Of a stretch of 64,000 nt of DNA, positions 30,764 through 40,679 are shown one piece after another (position 1 is the first letter of the stretch; every line of letters starts with the position of its first letter). A model generated the notes under the pieces. It was not told the DNA's origin. It searched no databases and saw only the letters and a list, made by a program, of their open reading frames with translations. The position numbers were made by a program, and so were the translations under genes. The DNA is from Leptobrachium leishanense (lineage: Eukaryota > Chordata > Amphibia > Anura > Megophryidae): assembly GCA_009667805.1 (NCBI GenBank), contig CM019065.1, positions 156,851,322 through 156,915,321 on the forward strand. Reading direction: 5' to 3'.

Positions 30764-31902
30764 TCATGTGGTAACCGCTAGGGAGCCAGCCAACCCCCAG
30801 TGGTAGAGGACCCCCTTATGCCGTAGAAAGGTTGTCACGTCTCGGAACTGACGACGTGCCATCAAGGTCACGAAGGGCAGGTCTTGATATATCATCAATA
30901 GGGCTCCATCAAACCGAACAGGTGCTCTAGCCCCAGGGGCTGACATGAGTCGCGTCTTAGTCGCCACATCTGTGGCTACCGCGATAACATCCCTCGGGGC
31001 CTCTTGGGGGGCTGTCGTAGCTTTGCGGATACGGTACACCACCCCAAACACTTCCGACTTATTGGGTGGGGACTCGGACACCTGACGAGCCAAACGATTA
31101 GCATAGGCAAGCAGGTCCGCAGCAGAGATCGACTCCGGGATACCACAGACTCGGACATTGCGCCGACGATGGCGAGATTCCAGGGTCTCCACAGATCGTG
31201 TCAGCAGATCAACTTGGGATTGCAGGGCTGTCACCTGGGACGAGAGGACCACCTGTTCATTCGCAAGGTCCGTGGTTTGGGCTTGTACCGCCACCACCTG
31301 GGAGCGTATCACCTCCACATCAGCCTTCACGTTAGACATCTCAGTGGACAAGAGCGACTTAATTTCGGCGATGAAGCTCCGGTAGTCCCTCATCGTAGTG
31401 GGACGTGCATCATCCGAGGCATCTTTAGTAGCCTCTTCAGGGGAAGTCGCCCCTTCAGAGGGAGCTCCCATCTCCCCCGAGGGCAACCGCTGCAAGACAT
31501 CATAGTGAGGAGGGCGACCGGTAAGCTGCGGTAAACCCCCTTCATCTGAGAGTGGTAAGTCTGCTTCGGAATAGCCTAAGGAAGGGTCTGGGGCAAGAAC
31601 CGTGGACTCGGGAGAGGTCGCCGCCAAAGTCTTCTTCCACTTTTTCTGTGCCCTCTTCCTCGCAGCAGGGCTCATTGCTGCCAGAACTCGGTCTCGGGAC
31701 TCCGGGGCCAACCAGTCGGTCCCAGGCATACACCCCAGAAGCCAGGAACTATCTTCCTCTTCTGACGAGCCGTACCCAGGGGAAGGGTGGAGGCAATGGC
31801 CGTCACGCTGGCAGGGCGTCCACCACCCAAGGACTCTCTGATGTCCCGCTGTCTGGAACTCACTGATCCGTTGCTCCGTTTAAGTTGCGTTTTCTTCCCC
31901 AT
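30764..31902 (-). pseudogene. L1-type ORF1 protein, unit 1, frameshifted
   Basis: Starts MGKKTQLKRSNGSVSSRQ at 31902. A one-base loss near 31777 (tacccagg versus taccccagg in unit 2) shifts the frame; the rest is open at 31729-30764. Domains: disordered Ser/Pro-rich N-terminus, a long coiled coil (EIKSLLSTEMSNVKADVEVI and following heptads), then NVRVCGIPE opening the RNA-recognition domain, and a C-terminal domain with MIYQDLPFVTLMARRQF and VLYHWGLAGSLAVT. This is the L1 ORF1p (Transposase_22) architecture, an RNA-binding trimer that coats element RNA. The end (SLAVTT, then stop) differs from unit 2 by a short indel, so one of the two termini is altered. Confidence 0.82.
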
Positions 31903-32606
31903 CTTCAGGGAGAGGGGAGTGGTCAGCCGCCGGGAATCAGTTCCGCGCCAGACAGCAGGAAACTCCCCAGGCCCTGCAATATGGCCGCCCCAACCAGGCC
32001 GCACCAGACTCGAGTTCCGCTGATGTAAAACAGCGGTTAAAAACGCCTGGTAAGAGGCAACTCGCCCAGCCCCAGAGCATCCAGCGGGCACCAGACCTCC
32101 TTGGAGTCAAATTCGGATTGGAGGGCCGCCGATCATCAGCTTCAAAACCACGTTTACAGTGGAGCACTCCCAGCATGCGGCTGCTCCCGTCCGTCGTTAG
32201 CTCGGTTTTGAAGGAAGCCTCTTTTAAAGATGATGCACAAGAAAGGCCGCAAACAGTTTGCTGAAGACATGCAGACTAAGGATATGGATTACTGGAACCA
32301 TGTCCTGTGATCTGATGAGACCAAAATAAACTTATTTGGTTGAGAAGGTGTCAAGCATGTGTGGCGACAACCAGGTGAGTAGTTCAAAGACAATTGTGTC
32401 TGCCTACAGTCAAGCATGGTGGTGTGAGTGTCATGGCATGGGGCTGCATGGGTGCTGCTGACACTGGGGCGCTACAGTTCATTGAGGGAACCTTGAATGC
32501 CAACATGTACTGTGACATACCGAAGCAGAGCATGATATCCTCCCTTCAGAGACTGGGCCGCAGGGCAGTATTCCAACATGATAACATCCCTAAAACCACC
32601 TCCAAG

Positions 32607-32941
32607 TAGGCTTGTGCACCGATTTTTTTTTCGGTTCGATTTTTCGGATTTTTAAACTTTTCGATTCGGCTCGTTTCGACCGATTTCGGTTTCGATTCGA
32701 TTCGGTTCGACCTGTTTTTCTGGTACATTTTTTTTTCGGAATTTCGACCATTTTTGTATTTTCGTGTCACTGTGCTCGGTTTTTGTATCGACTTTTCGTT
32801 TTTTAGAAAAATTTTCGTTTTTCCGAAAATTTTCGTTTTTACAAAATTTTCGTTTTTACAAAATTTTCGTTTTTCGGAAAATTTTCTTTTTTCGGAATTG
32901 CACATTTTTCGGCATATCGGCCTTTTTTCGTATTTTTCGTG
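32607..32941. mobile_element. ttttcg-rich hAT-type MITE, truncated (unit 1)
   Basis: Begins taggcttgtgcaccgatt directly after cctccaag (32599-32606), as does the complete copy at 37429-38087. Internally it is a degenerate array of cgtttttcggaaaattt-like units. It is cut at 32941 where the duplication junction begins. The ORFs inside are low-complexity artefacts. Confidence 0.8.
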
Positions 32942-33102
32942 CAAACATCTTGAATCAGTAAGAGGTTCATCCCGTCTCCCCAAAGCAGCATCAGTGAGAG
33001 TGTAGCTTGGAGAGACAGAGGGCACGCCGGGTACAGCATGACCAGAGATGGAAAACATCCGGCGTGAGGAATCAATTAGTCCTCAAAGTGTCACATCAGG
33101 GG
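32942..33102 (-). repeat. Inverted junction segment between duplication units
   Basis: About 160 bp that is the reverse complement of 28675-28837 (part of the hAT element), with few differences (for example gcttggagagac versus gcatggagagac). It joins the broken MITE at 32941 to the palindrome start at 33103. It has no gene. Confidence 0.9.
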
Positions 33103-33727
33103 GTTTGATATCGTTGGATCGGCCAGAGCATGGCCTTTTTCAACGATATCAAACATGACTGTGAAAAAAGTTTTTTAAAATATAAAAATAAAAAATAAAT
33201 AAATAAAAAAAATAAAAAAAATAATAAAAAAAATAAACACGTTTTTTATTTTTTATTTGTTTTGTTAATGCAGCAATATTGTTCCCATTTAATTTATAAT
33301 GTGAACAATGATGCTGCACTAACGATTTTTGTATGGGGTGCGTTTGTTAAAAATAGCGAAATTTTCCCCCAAAAAAAATTTAACGAGACCCCATTTCTAA
33401 TTTTTTTAACAAGCGCACTCCATACAAAATATAACCGCAAACGATTGCATGTTAAAATGTGAAAAAAAACACTTTACACGTTGTAAATGTTTGAAAATTC
33501 TAATTTTATTGCATATTTTGTTATAATATACAGACAGGACATAACGTATACATATAATAATGACATATTATGAATCTTCCGAGTCTGCCGGAAAGAACGA
33601 TATATAATATGTCTGGGTCATATAATAAAATAAGGCTTCAAAACGAGGTTAAACATGATGAGCGAAACCGGTAAAAATGACCTCAGCACACAGGCGGGAA
33701 ATGCCTCAGCAGCGAAAGGGTTAAGGC

Positions 33728-34452
33728 CAGGGCTCAAAATTTCAAGTCCCAAGCTACTAGCCAGACCTTAAAAGTTACTCGCCACCAGTTGCCCCACCTA
33801 CCCTGCTCTGAACTCCGCCCCTAAACACACCCTCCGCTGTGCACGGAAGAGGAGGAGCGCAGCGTGAAGGGACATCCAGCGTGTAACAGGTAAAAGGGGG
33901 GTGGGAGAGGGAATTTGCACCCCCCTGATGTGACACTTTGAGGACTAATTGATTCCTCACGCCGGATGTTTTCCATCTCTGGTCATGCTGTACCCGGCGT
34001 GCCCTCTGTCTCTCCATGCTACACTCTCACTGATGCTGCTTTGGGGAGACGGGATGAACCTCTTACTGATTCAAGATGTTTGCTCGTTTTACTCTGAGAT
34101 CAGTAAGAGGTTCAGCCGGTCTCCCCGAAGCAGTGTCAGTGAGAGTGAAGCATAGAGAGACAGAGGGCATGCCGGGTACAGCATGAAAACCAGAGATGGG
34201 AAACATCCGGCACGAGGAATCAATTGGTCCTTAGAGTGCCACAACAGGGAGGTGCAAATTCACTCTCCCGCCGCCCTTTTACCGGAAGTGGCTTCTGCCG
34301 GCCGGAAAAACAAAAAAAACGGCTCTAACTGGAATACGCAGCGCAGGCAGAATGATATACTTTATCGTGCTGCCTGCATGTGCATCTCCACTCGCCCACC
34401 CTTAATTTCCACTCGCCAAATGCGAGCAGGCGAGTGGAAATTTTGACCCCTG
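33728..34452. mobile_element. hAT-type nonautonomous transposon (unit 2 copy)
   Basis: Duplicate of 28482-29205 with the same cagggctc ... gacccctg ends and gttaaggc on both sides (33720-33727 and 34453-34460). Almost identical sequence; one A-run is longer (33 differences are not expected from independent insertion, so it is a copy by duplication). Confidence 0.88.
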
Positions 34453-34760
34453 GTTAAGGCTATAAGAAGATTGCCAAGACCCTTAAACTGAGATGCAGCA
34501 TGGTGGCCAAGACCATACAGCGGTTTAACAGGACAGGTTCCACTCAGAACAGGCCTAGCCATGGTCGACCAAAGTAGTTAAGTGCACATGCTCAGCGTCA
34601 TATCCAGAGGTTGTCTTTGAGAAATAGACGTATAAGTGCTACCAGTATTGCTGCAGAGGTTGAAGAGGTGGGGGGGTCAGCCTGTCAGTGTGCAGACCAT
34701 ACGTCGCACACTGCATCAAATTGGTCTGCATGACTGTTGTCCCAGAAGGAAGCCTCTTTT

Positions 34761-37031
34761 TTTTTTTTATTTCAAAGTTTTTTATTTTGAAAAAGAGTCA
34801 GCTTAACAACATACAAAGCATGGAATGGCCTCGCAGGGCCATGAAATGTCATCAGAAAAACACATCAGTATAAAACAAAGAAGTCATCTAAGCGAAATCA
34901 CATATTAGCAAACATCCCCTAAGAGGGGGTTTCATCGAGAGATCAACTGCGTAGTAAGAGGTAATCAGAAAGTCACATACGTGTCCACAGGTAGTAACAA
35001 GAGCATAAGCCATCTGAGTTCAGCAAAAATATCCCCGAGGGGAAAGAGAAAAAAACAAAAAAAAAGGGGCAAGGGGAAGTGGCAAAGGCCAAAACCGTGC
35101 CATCCTTGGTATGTTCCCGCAAGCCCGAGGGACTGCGGGTGGCCAAGGAGAACATATGGCACGAAGCCCAGAGACTCGGGGAGGGCCAAGTCGGCGCACC
35201 CAAAGAACCCCAGGGACGCCAAAGAAAAAAGGGACCGGGGGGGAAGAAATAAAAAAAAAAAAAAAGAAACCCCTTCAATAAAGCCATAAAACAGCTAGAG
35301 AACAGAAAAAAGTCCTCGATGACATAAAAACAAGTCATTTAAATAAAAGAAGTGTCTCACGGTAAATCCTGGGGTGAGAAAAAAAAAAAAGGGGGGGGGA
35401 GAGAAAATAGCTCGGCGGGAATTTCCTCAGCTTGACGGGGAGAAGAGTCCCAGGAGGGGGACCAGAAGAGGCCCACATGGTGTGGCTTTCAGCCCGGGGA
35501 AGTAACCGCCCGGTCCGGGGCGAGACCCGCTCCCAAAAGCACTGGCCAGACTTCAGCCGGATCCGATATAGTGTACAGTACGTTCATGTAGGTAACCGCT
35601 AGGGAGCCAGCCAACCCCCAGTGGTAGAGGACCCCCTTATGCCGTAGAAAGGTTGTCACGTCTCGGAACTGACGACGTGCCATCAAGGTCACGAAGGGCA
35701 GGTCTTGATATATCATCAATAGGGCTCCATCAAACCGAACAGGTGCTCTAGCCCCAGGGGCTGACATGAGTCGCGTCTTAGTCGCCACATCTGTGGCTAC
35801 CGCGATAACATCCCTCGGGGCCTCTTGGGGGGCTGTCGTAGCTTTGCGGATACGGTACACCACCCCAAACACTTCCGACTTATTGGGTGGGGACTCGGAC
35901 ACCTGACGAGCCAAACGATTAGCATAGGCAAGCAGGTCCGCAGCAGAGATCGACTCCGGGATACCACAGACTCAGACATTGCGCCGACGATGGCGAGATT
36001 CCAGGGTCTCCACAGATCGTGTCAGCAGATCAACTTGGGATTGCAGGGCTGTCACCTGGGACGAGAGGACCACCTGTTCATTCGCAAGGTCCGTGGTTTG
36101 GGCTTGTACCGCCACCACCTGGGAGCGTATCACCTCCACATCAGCCTTCACGTTAGACATCTCAGTGGACAAGAGCGACTTAATTTCGGCGATGAAGCTC
36201 CGGTAGTCCCTCATCGTAGTGGGACGTGCATCATCCGAGGCATCTTTAGTAGCCTCTTCAGGGGAAGTCGCCCCTTCAGAGGGAGCTCCCATCTCCCCCG
36301 AGGGCAACCGCTGCAAGACATCATAGTGAGGAGGGCGACCGGTAAGCTGCGGTAAACCCCCTTCATCTGAGAGTGGTAAGTCTGCTTCGGAGTAGCCTAA
36401 GGAAGGGTCTGGGGCAAGAACCGTGGACTCGGGAGAGGTCGCCGCCAAAGTCTTCTTCCACTTTTTCTGTGCCCTCTTCCTCGCAGCAGGGCTCATTGCT
36501 GCCAGAACTCGGTCTCGGGACTCCGGGGCCAACCAGTCGGTCCCAGGCATACACCCCAGAAGCCAGGAACTATCTTCCTCTTCTGACGAGCCGTACCCCA
36601 GGGGAAGGGTGGAGGCAATGGCCGTCACGCTGGCAGGGCGTCCACCACCCAAGGACTCTCTGATGTCCCGCTGTCTGGAACTCACCGATCCGTTGCTCCG
36701 TTTAAGTTGCGTTTTCTTCCCCATCTTCAGGGAGAGGGGAGTGGTCAGCCGCCGGGAATCAGTTCCGCGCCAGACAGCAGGAAACTCCCCAGGCCCTGCA
36801 ATATGGCCGCCCCAACCAGGCCGCACCAGACTCGAGTTCCGCTGATGTAAAACAGCGGTTAAAAACGCCTGGTAAGAGGCAACTCGCCCAGCCCCAGAGC
36901 ATCCAGCGGGCACCAGACCTCCTTGGAGTCAAATTCGGATTGGAGGGCCGCCGATCATCAGCTTCAAAACCACGTTTACAGTGGAGCACTCCCAGCATGC
37001 GGCTGCTCCCGTCCGTCGTTAGCTCGGTTTT
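34761..37031 (-). mobile_element. L1/Tx1-type element carrying ORF1 only, unit 2
   Basis: Duplicate of 29514-32209 with the same 16-bp duplication (34745-34760 and 37032-37047) and A-tail, but without the Harbinger-like element. About 2.27 kb; again ORF1 and 3' sequence only. Confidence 0.82.
35489..36724 (-). pseudogene. L1-type ORF1 protein, unit 2, one nonsense codon
   Basis: Starts MGKKTQLKRSNG at 36724 and is open through the N-terminal region and coiled coil to RRRNV, where a TGA (about 35972-35974) replaces the CGA present in unit 1. It then reopens from the RNA-recognition domain through MIYQDLPFVTLMARRQF to the end, continuing about 25 residues past the unit 1 terminus (NVLYTISDPAEVWPVLLG). 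The lesions in the two units are different, which shows they have decayed separately since the duplication. Role as for unit 1. Confidence 0.85.
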
Positions 37032-37428
37032 GAAGGAAGCCTCTTTTAAAGATGATGCACAAGAAAGGCCGCAAACAGTTTGCTGAAGACATGCAGACTA
37101 AGGATATGGATTACTGGAACCATGTCCTGTGATCTGATGAGACCAAAATAAACTTATTTGGTTGAGAAGGTGTCAAGCATGTGTGGCGACAACCAGGTGA
37201 GTAGTTCAAAGACAATTGTGTCTGCCTACAGTCAAGCATGGTGGTGTGAGTGTCATGGCATGGGGCTGCATGGGTGCTGCTGACACTGGGGCGCTACAGT
37301 TCATTGAGGGAACCTTGAATGCCAACATGTACTGTGACATACCGAAGCAGAGCATGATATCCTCCCTTCAGAGACTGGGCCGCAGGGCAGTATTCCAACA
37401 TGATAACATCCCTAAAACCACCTCCAAG

Positions 37429-38087
37429 TAGGCTTGTGCACCGATTTTTTTTTTGGTTCGATTTTTCGGATTTTTAAACTTTTCGATTCGGCTCGTTTCG
37501 ACCGATTTCGGTTTCGATTCGATTCGGTTCGACCTGTTTTTCGGGTACATTTTTTTTTCGGAATTTCGACCATTTTTCGTATTTTCGTGTCACTGTGCTC
37601 GGTTTTTGTATCGACTTTTCGTTTTTTAGAAAAATTTTCGTTTTTCCGAAAATTTTCGTTTTTACAAAATTTTCGTTTTTACAAAATTTTCGTTTTTCGG
37701 AAAATTTTCTTTTTTCGGAATTGCACATTTTTCGGCATATGGACCTTTTTTCGTATTTTTCGTGTCATTGTGCCCGTTTTTTGTATCGACTTTTCGTTTT
37801 TTCGAAAAATTTTCGTTTTTCAGAAAATGTTCGTTTTTACAAAATTTTCGTTTTTCGGAAAATTTTTGTTTTTCGGAAAATTTTCCTTTTTCGGAAAATC
37901 TGTTCTCGTTTGCCACATTTCAAGCCCATTCGAAAAATCCGAAAATATTTCGTTTCGGCTCGGAAAACATTTCGGATCTGAACTTTTCGGATCTAAAATT
38001 TTTCGGAAATTCGGCCGCATCCGAAAACACGAATCGGGAAATTTCGTGAAAATTCCGAAATTCCGAAACCCGAAACGCACATCCCTA
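37429..38087. mobile_element. ttttcg-rich hAT-type MITE, complete
   Basis: Ends taggcttgtgcaccgatt (37429) and cgaaacgcacatcccta (to 38087) form short imperfect inverted repeats (tagg..tgtgc). The 8-bp duplication cctccaag is perfect at 37421-37428 and 38088-38095. The interior is a degenerate array built from ttttcg and gaaaa blocks, with weak self-complementarity. The 8-bp duplication places it with hAT elements. A related, diverged piece lies at about 42027-42220. Confidence 0.85.
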
Positions 38088-38316
38088 CCTCCAAGATGAT
38101 CACGGTAATGCTGAAGAAGCTGAGGGTAAAGATGAAGGACTGGCCAAGCATGTCTCCAGACCTAAACCCTATTGAGCATCTGTGGGGCATCCTCAAATGG
38201 AAGGGGGAGGAGCGCAAATTCTCTAACATCCACCAGCTCTGTGATGTCATCGTGTAGGAGTGGAAGAGGACTCCAGTGGCAACCTGTGAAGCTCTGTTGA
38301 ACTTCATACCCAAGGG

Positions 38317-39080
38317 ATATCTCTCACCAATGTGAATATAGTGTGGGGCCTAGTCCATTTACTATTTGGTAAAGGTTACTGCGTTTACAGGGATAACGTT
38401 TATACTGGTGTGCCACTGTACAAATATTTGTACAGCAATGGCACTGGAGCCTGTGGCACGATCAGTGTCAACAGGAAAGACATTACAACCCATTTGTTTG
38501 GAAAGAAAAAGAGAGGGGAGAAGTCAGCCTTACGATGCACTGAACTGCTGGCTTTGTAATGCACACACAAAAAGGATGTGCACATGCTATCAACTATACA
38601 TAACCGACCGCACATCTGCAGTTCGTGTTAGGAGCGAGACTCCAAACCTGAAACAGCTCTGTGTTCAGGGTTATAAATGTTACATGGGAAGGGTAGACAA
38701 GTCTGACTAGATGCTTATACAGTATGTGTTTGCTCTCAAAAGCTACGTGTGGTGTAAGACGCTCATACAGATTTTGATGCTCACCGCATTTATTCTGTAT
38801 AAGGCTACACAGGAATCCGTTATCCAGAGCCTGCTCTGGCCGCCAGAGAATGTACCCATTGGTCATGAAGTAGGAGACAAGGCAAGGTTGCTCGGTCATC
38901 ACTTTGCCGACTTCCTTTCTCCAATGAAAAAGGAAAAAGGCTTCCCTGCATAAACGGTTTTGGGTTTGCGCACACCACAGGCTTCGCAAAGAAACCCAAT
39001 ACTACTGCCCTCACTGCTCATCCAAACCTAGACTTTGCTTCCCCATATGTTATAAGATTTACCATACAGAGCCACATTAC
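38317..39080 (+). pseudogene. piggyBac transposase remnant
   Basis: Several frames together read like the C-terminal half of a piggyBac (PGBD-type) transposase: VYRDNVYTGVPLYKYLYSNG then ACGTISVNRKD (38380-38475), YMGRVDKSD followed by YVFALKSYVW (38675-38750), AFILYKAT (about 38785-38808), and the terminal Cys-rich finger RKETQYYCPHCSSKPRLCF with YKIYHT (38985-39065). Family knowledge: the Asp in V-x-D-N and the Asp after GGV/GRV belong to the catalytic set, and the final Cys domain binds the ends. Multiple stops and frameshifts. It lies inside Tc1 element B; its TTAA borders are not clear. It could be related to the source of the nonautonomous piggyBac-type elements nearby, but the ends cannot be compared. 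Confidence 0.75.
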
Positions 39081-39184
39081 TAGTGGCATGCCAGGCCTGA
39101 ATTAGTTTCTGGTCGGTTGAGGTATGCCACTGGTTCTTTTGGAACTTGGTAAATCTGGTAATAACACTGCTAATAATAAACTTC

Positions 39185-40185
39185 CAGTGACCAGTATGAG
39201 AGAATGAGAGCGATAACAAAAAATTTATCACACCTGCTCCCCATTCACACCCGAGACCTTGTAACATTAACGAGTCCCATGACAGCGGGGGGGGGGCTAA
39301 TTGGGCCCAATTTGGACATTTTCACTTAGGTGTGTACTCACTTTTTGTTGCCAGCGGTTTAAACATTGATAAAAACATAGAAACATAGAAAAATGTCGGC
39401 AGATAAGAACCTTTCGGCCCATCTAGTCTGCCCAATTACATGGATACTTTACCTGGATTTATCTTTTGTTTAGGATAGCCTTATGCCTATCCCATGCTTG
39501 CTTAAATTCAATTACTGTTTTGGCCTCTACCACTTCAACTGGAAGACTGTTCCATGTATCCACCACCCTCTCAGTAAAATAATGCTTCCTGATGTTACTT
39601 TTAAACCTTTGCCCCTCTAATCTAAGACTATGTCCTCTTGTTTTGCTACTTTGTTTCCTTTTAAATATACTCCCTTCCTCTACCTTGTGGATTCCCTTTA
39701 CGTATTTAAATGTTTCTATCATATCTCCTCTGTCTCGTCTTTTTTCCAAGCTGTACATGTTAAGATCATTAAGCCTTTCCTGGTAACTTTTCTCCTTCAA
39801 GCCGTACACCATTTTAGTAGCCCTTCTCTGAACTCTCTCTAAGGTGTCTATATCCTTCTGGAGATACGGTCTCCAGTACTGCACACAGTACTCCAAGTGA
39901 GGTCTCACCAGTGATCTGTACAGTGGCATGAGCACTTCCCTTTTCCTACTGCTAATACCTCTCCCTACACAACCAAGCATTCTGCTAGCATTTTCTGCTG
40001 CTCTATTACATTGACTACTGATGGCTGTGTGTTGAGTTATTTTGAGGGGACAGCAAATTTACACTGTTATAAAAGCTGTACACTCACTACTTTACATTGT
40101 AGCAAAGTGTCATTTCTGTCACATGAAAATTATAATAAAATATTTACAAAAATGCGAGGGGTGTACTCACTTCTGTGAGATACTG
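39185..40185 (-). repeat. Inverted Tc1 right arm containing leader sequence
   Basis: From aacttccagtgaccagtatg (39179-39198) rightwards the sequence is the reverse complement of the Tc1 left side, including the stretch just upstream of the transposase ATG (27021-27190: cacttagg, ggcccaat, gcgataac, ctggaagtt). A CR1 fragment interrupts it at 39373-40018. Inverted repeats of this family normally stop before the leader, so the right end appears to have been replaced by an inverted copy of the left. Confidence 0.7.
39373..40018 (-). mobile_element. CR1-type LINE, 5'-truncated fragment 3
   Basis: 3' tail of catagaaa repeats at 39373, then the ORF2 C-terminus (39459-39980, 173 codons, open, ending KAILNKR). 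Ends at ttgactactg near 40018. Almost identical to 7688-8340. Inserted in the Tc1 right arm between ..tttaaacattgat and atggctgtg. Confidence 0.92.
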
Positions 40186-40679
40186 TAGCTATATGTAAAA
40201 ATTCCATATGTTAAACACTGTGATTCACAAGATTCCATCTAGGAATACATCAAAGATAAGGATAACGATAAGATGAACAATCACCAATTAAAGATGTTTA
40301 CTATATTGAATATGGTATCCTTTTTAGGAATTTGCAGATACTTTATTAATGTTTTTCAATTCCTTGAATAAAAAGAGCACCATTAATATAAATCTTACTA
40401 CCTTTCCTTACTCTTGCATGTAAAGGATATTTTATTTTATTAAATTATATTTGATTAATCCATATAGTCCACTTTTGACATATGAACTTTCTAAATATAA
40501 TTAGTTCATATTATCAGAAAGTGTTATGGGTATGAGTCAGAAAAATTTGGAAAGAAATTAGGTTTTTCTAGTGTAATTTTTGTAAATAACATTTTTATTA
40601 TGTTAAGATTCAATAGAACAGAAAAAAAGAAAAAAGGAGGGGGTGATATGCAGAAACCTAAATAAGATATATCCAGTAG
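40186..40679. other. AT-rich flank, nothing recognised
   Basis: About 490 bases of AT-rich sequence outside the Tc1 element with no ORF, RNA gene or repeat that I recognise. Confidence 0.5.

Larger units (their letters stand above)
29514..32209 (-). mobile_element. L1/Tx1-type element carrying ORF1 only, unit 1
   Basis: Minus strand, 3' A-tail at 29514-29522, flanked by the 16-bp target duplication gaaggaagcctctttt (29498-29513 and 32210-32225). Contains a 5' region, one ORF1 and about 0.7 kb of 3' sequence, with no trace of endonuclease or reverse transcriptase. About 2.27 kb without the nested Harbinger-like element. The layout recalls mammalian HAL1 (half-LINE) elements, which keep ORF1 and depend on L1 for mobilisation; that comparison is inference. 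Confidence 0.82.
27867..32941. repeat. Tandem segmental duplication, unit 1
   Basis: About 5.07 kb that recurs at 33103-37764 with near identity. It covers the right half of piggyBac copy B, the hAT element, a Tc1 piece, the L1-like element, a second Tc1 piece and part of the ttttcg-rich hAT-type element. It begins at the palindrome gtttgatatcgttg ... caacgatatcaaac (27867-27916). The main length difference is the Harbinger-like insertion at 29676-30100. Confidence 0.95.
33103..37764. repeat. Tandem segmental duplication, unit 2
   Basis: Direct repeat of 27867-32941, starting at the same palindrome. Contents in order: right half of the piggyBac-type element (33103-33720, TTAA 33721-33724), hAT (33728-34452), Tc1 piece, L1-like element, Tc1 piece and the beginning of the ttttcg-rich element. 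It lacks the Harbinger-like insertion. Confidence 0.95.
27195..38316 (+). pseudogene. Tc1 (element B) transposase, shattered by insertions
   Basis: The start region at 27195 reads MAPWQRTL and then stops. A first DNA-binding helix continues to 27260. The second helix-turn-helix is at 29214-29350 (YKKIAKTLKL in part; HGRPK at its end). The first catalytic Asp lies in SDETKI at about 32308, after a TGA where Trp is usual. The second is in FQHDN at about 32573 (ORF 32394-32609). The Glu block is [16 protein letters not shown] at about 38140-38187. These are the DNA-binding and DD34E landmarks of a Tc1 transposase. The pieces at 29214-29497 and 32226-32598 recur at 34461-34744 and 37048-37420 because of the tandem duplication. 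No functional protein is possible. Confidence 0.87.
17618..40185 (+). mobile_element. Tc1/mariner-type transposon (element B), expanded to 22.6 kb by nested insertions
   Basis: The left end cagtatctcacagaagtgag (17618) is mirrored by ctcacttctgtgagatactg ending at 40185, each flanked outside by TA (17616-17617 and 40186-40187). Tc1 segments recur between the insertions: 17618-17771, 27021-27264, 29206-29513, 32210-32606, 38088-38316, 39185-39372 and 40018-40185. They contain the inverted repeats and pieces of a DDE transposase. Everything else between the ends is later insertion or duplication. The intact ancestor would be about 1.6 kb. Inactive. Confidence 0.9.

Noticed and set aside
32612..33005. 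Overlapping ORFs rich in Phe/Arg/Lys (also 37434-38099)
   Set aside because: They arise from the ttttcg/gaaaa array of a hAT-type MITE and read open in several frames on both strands.
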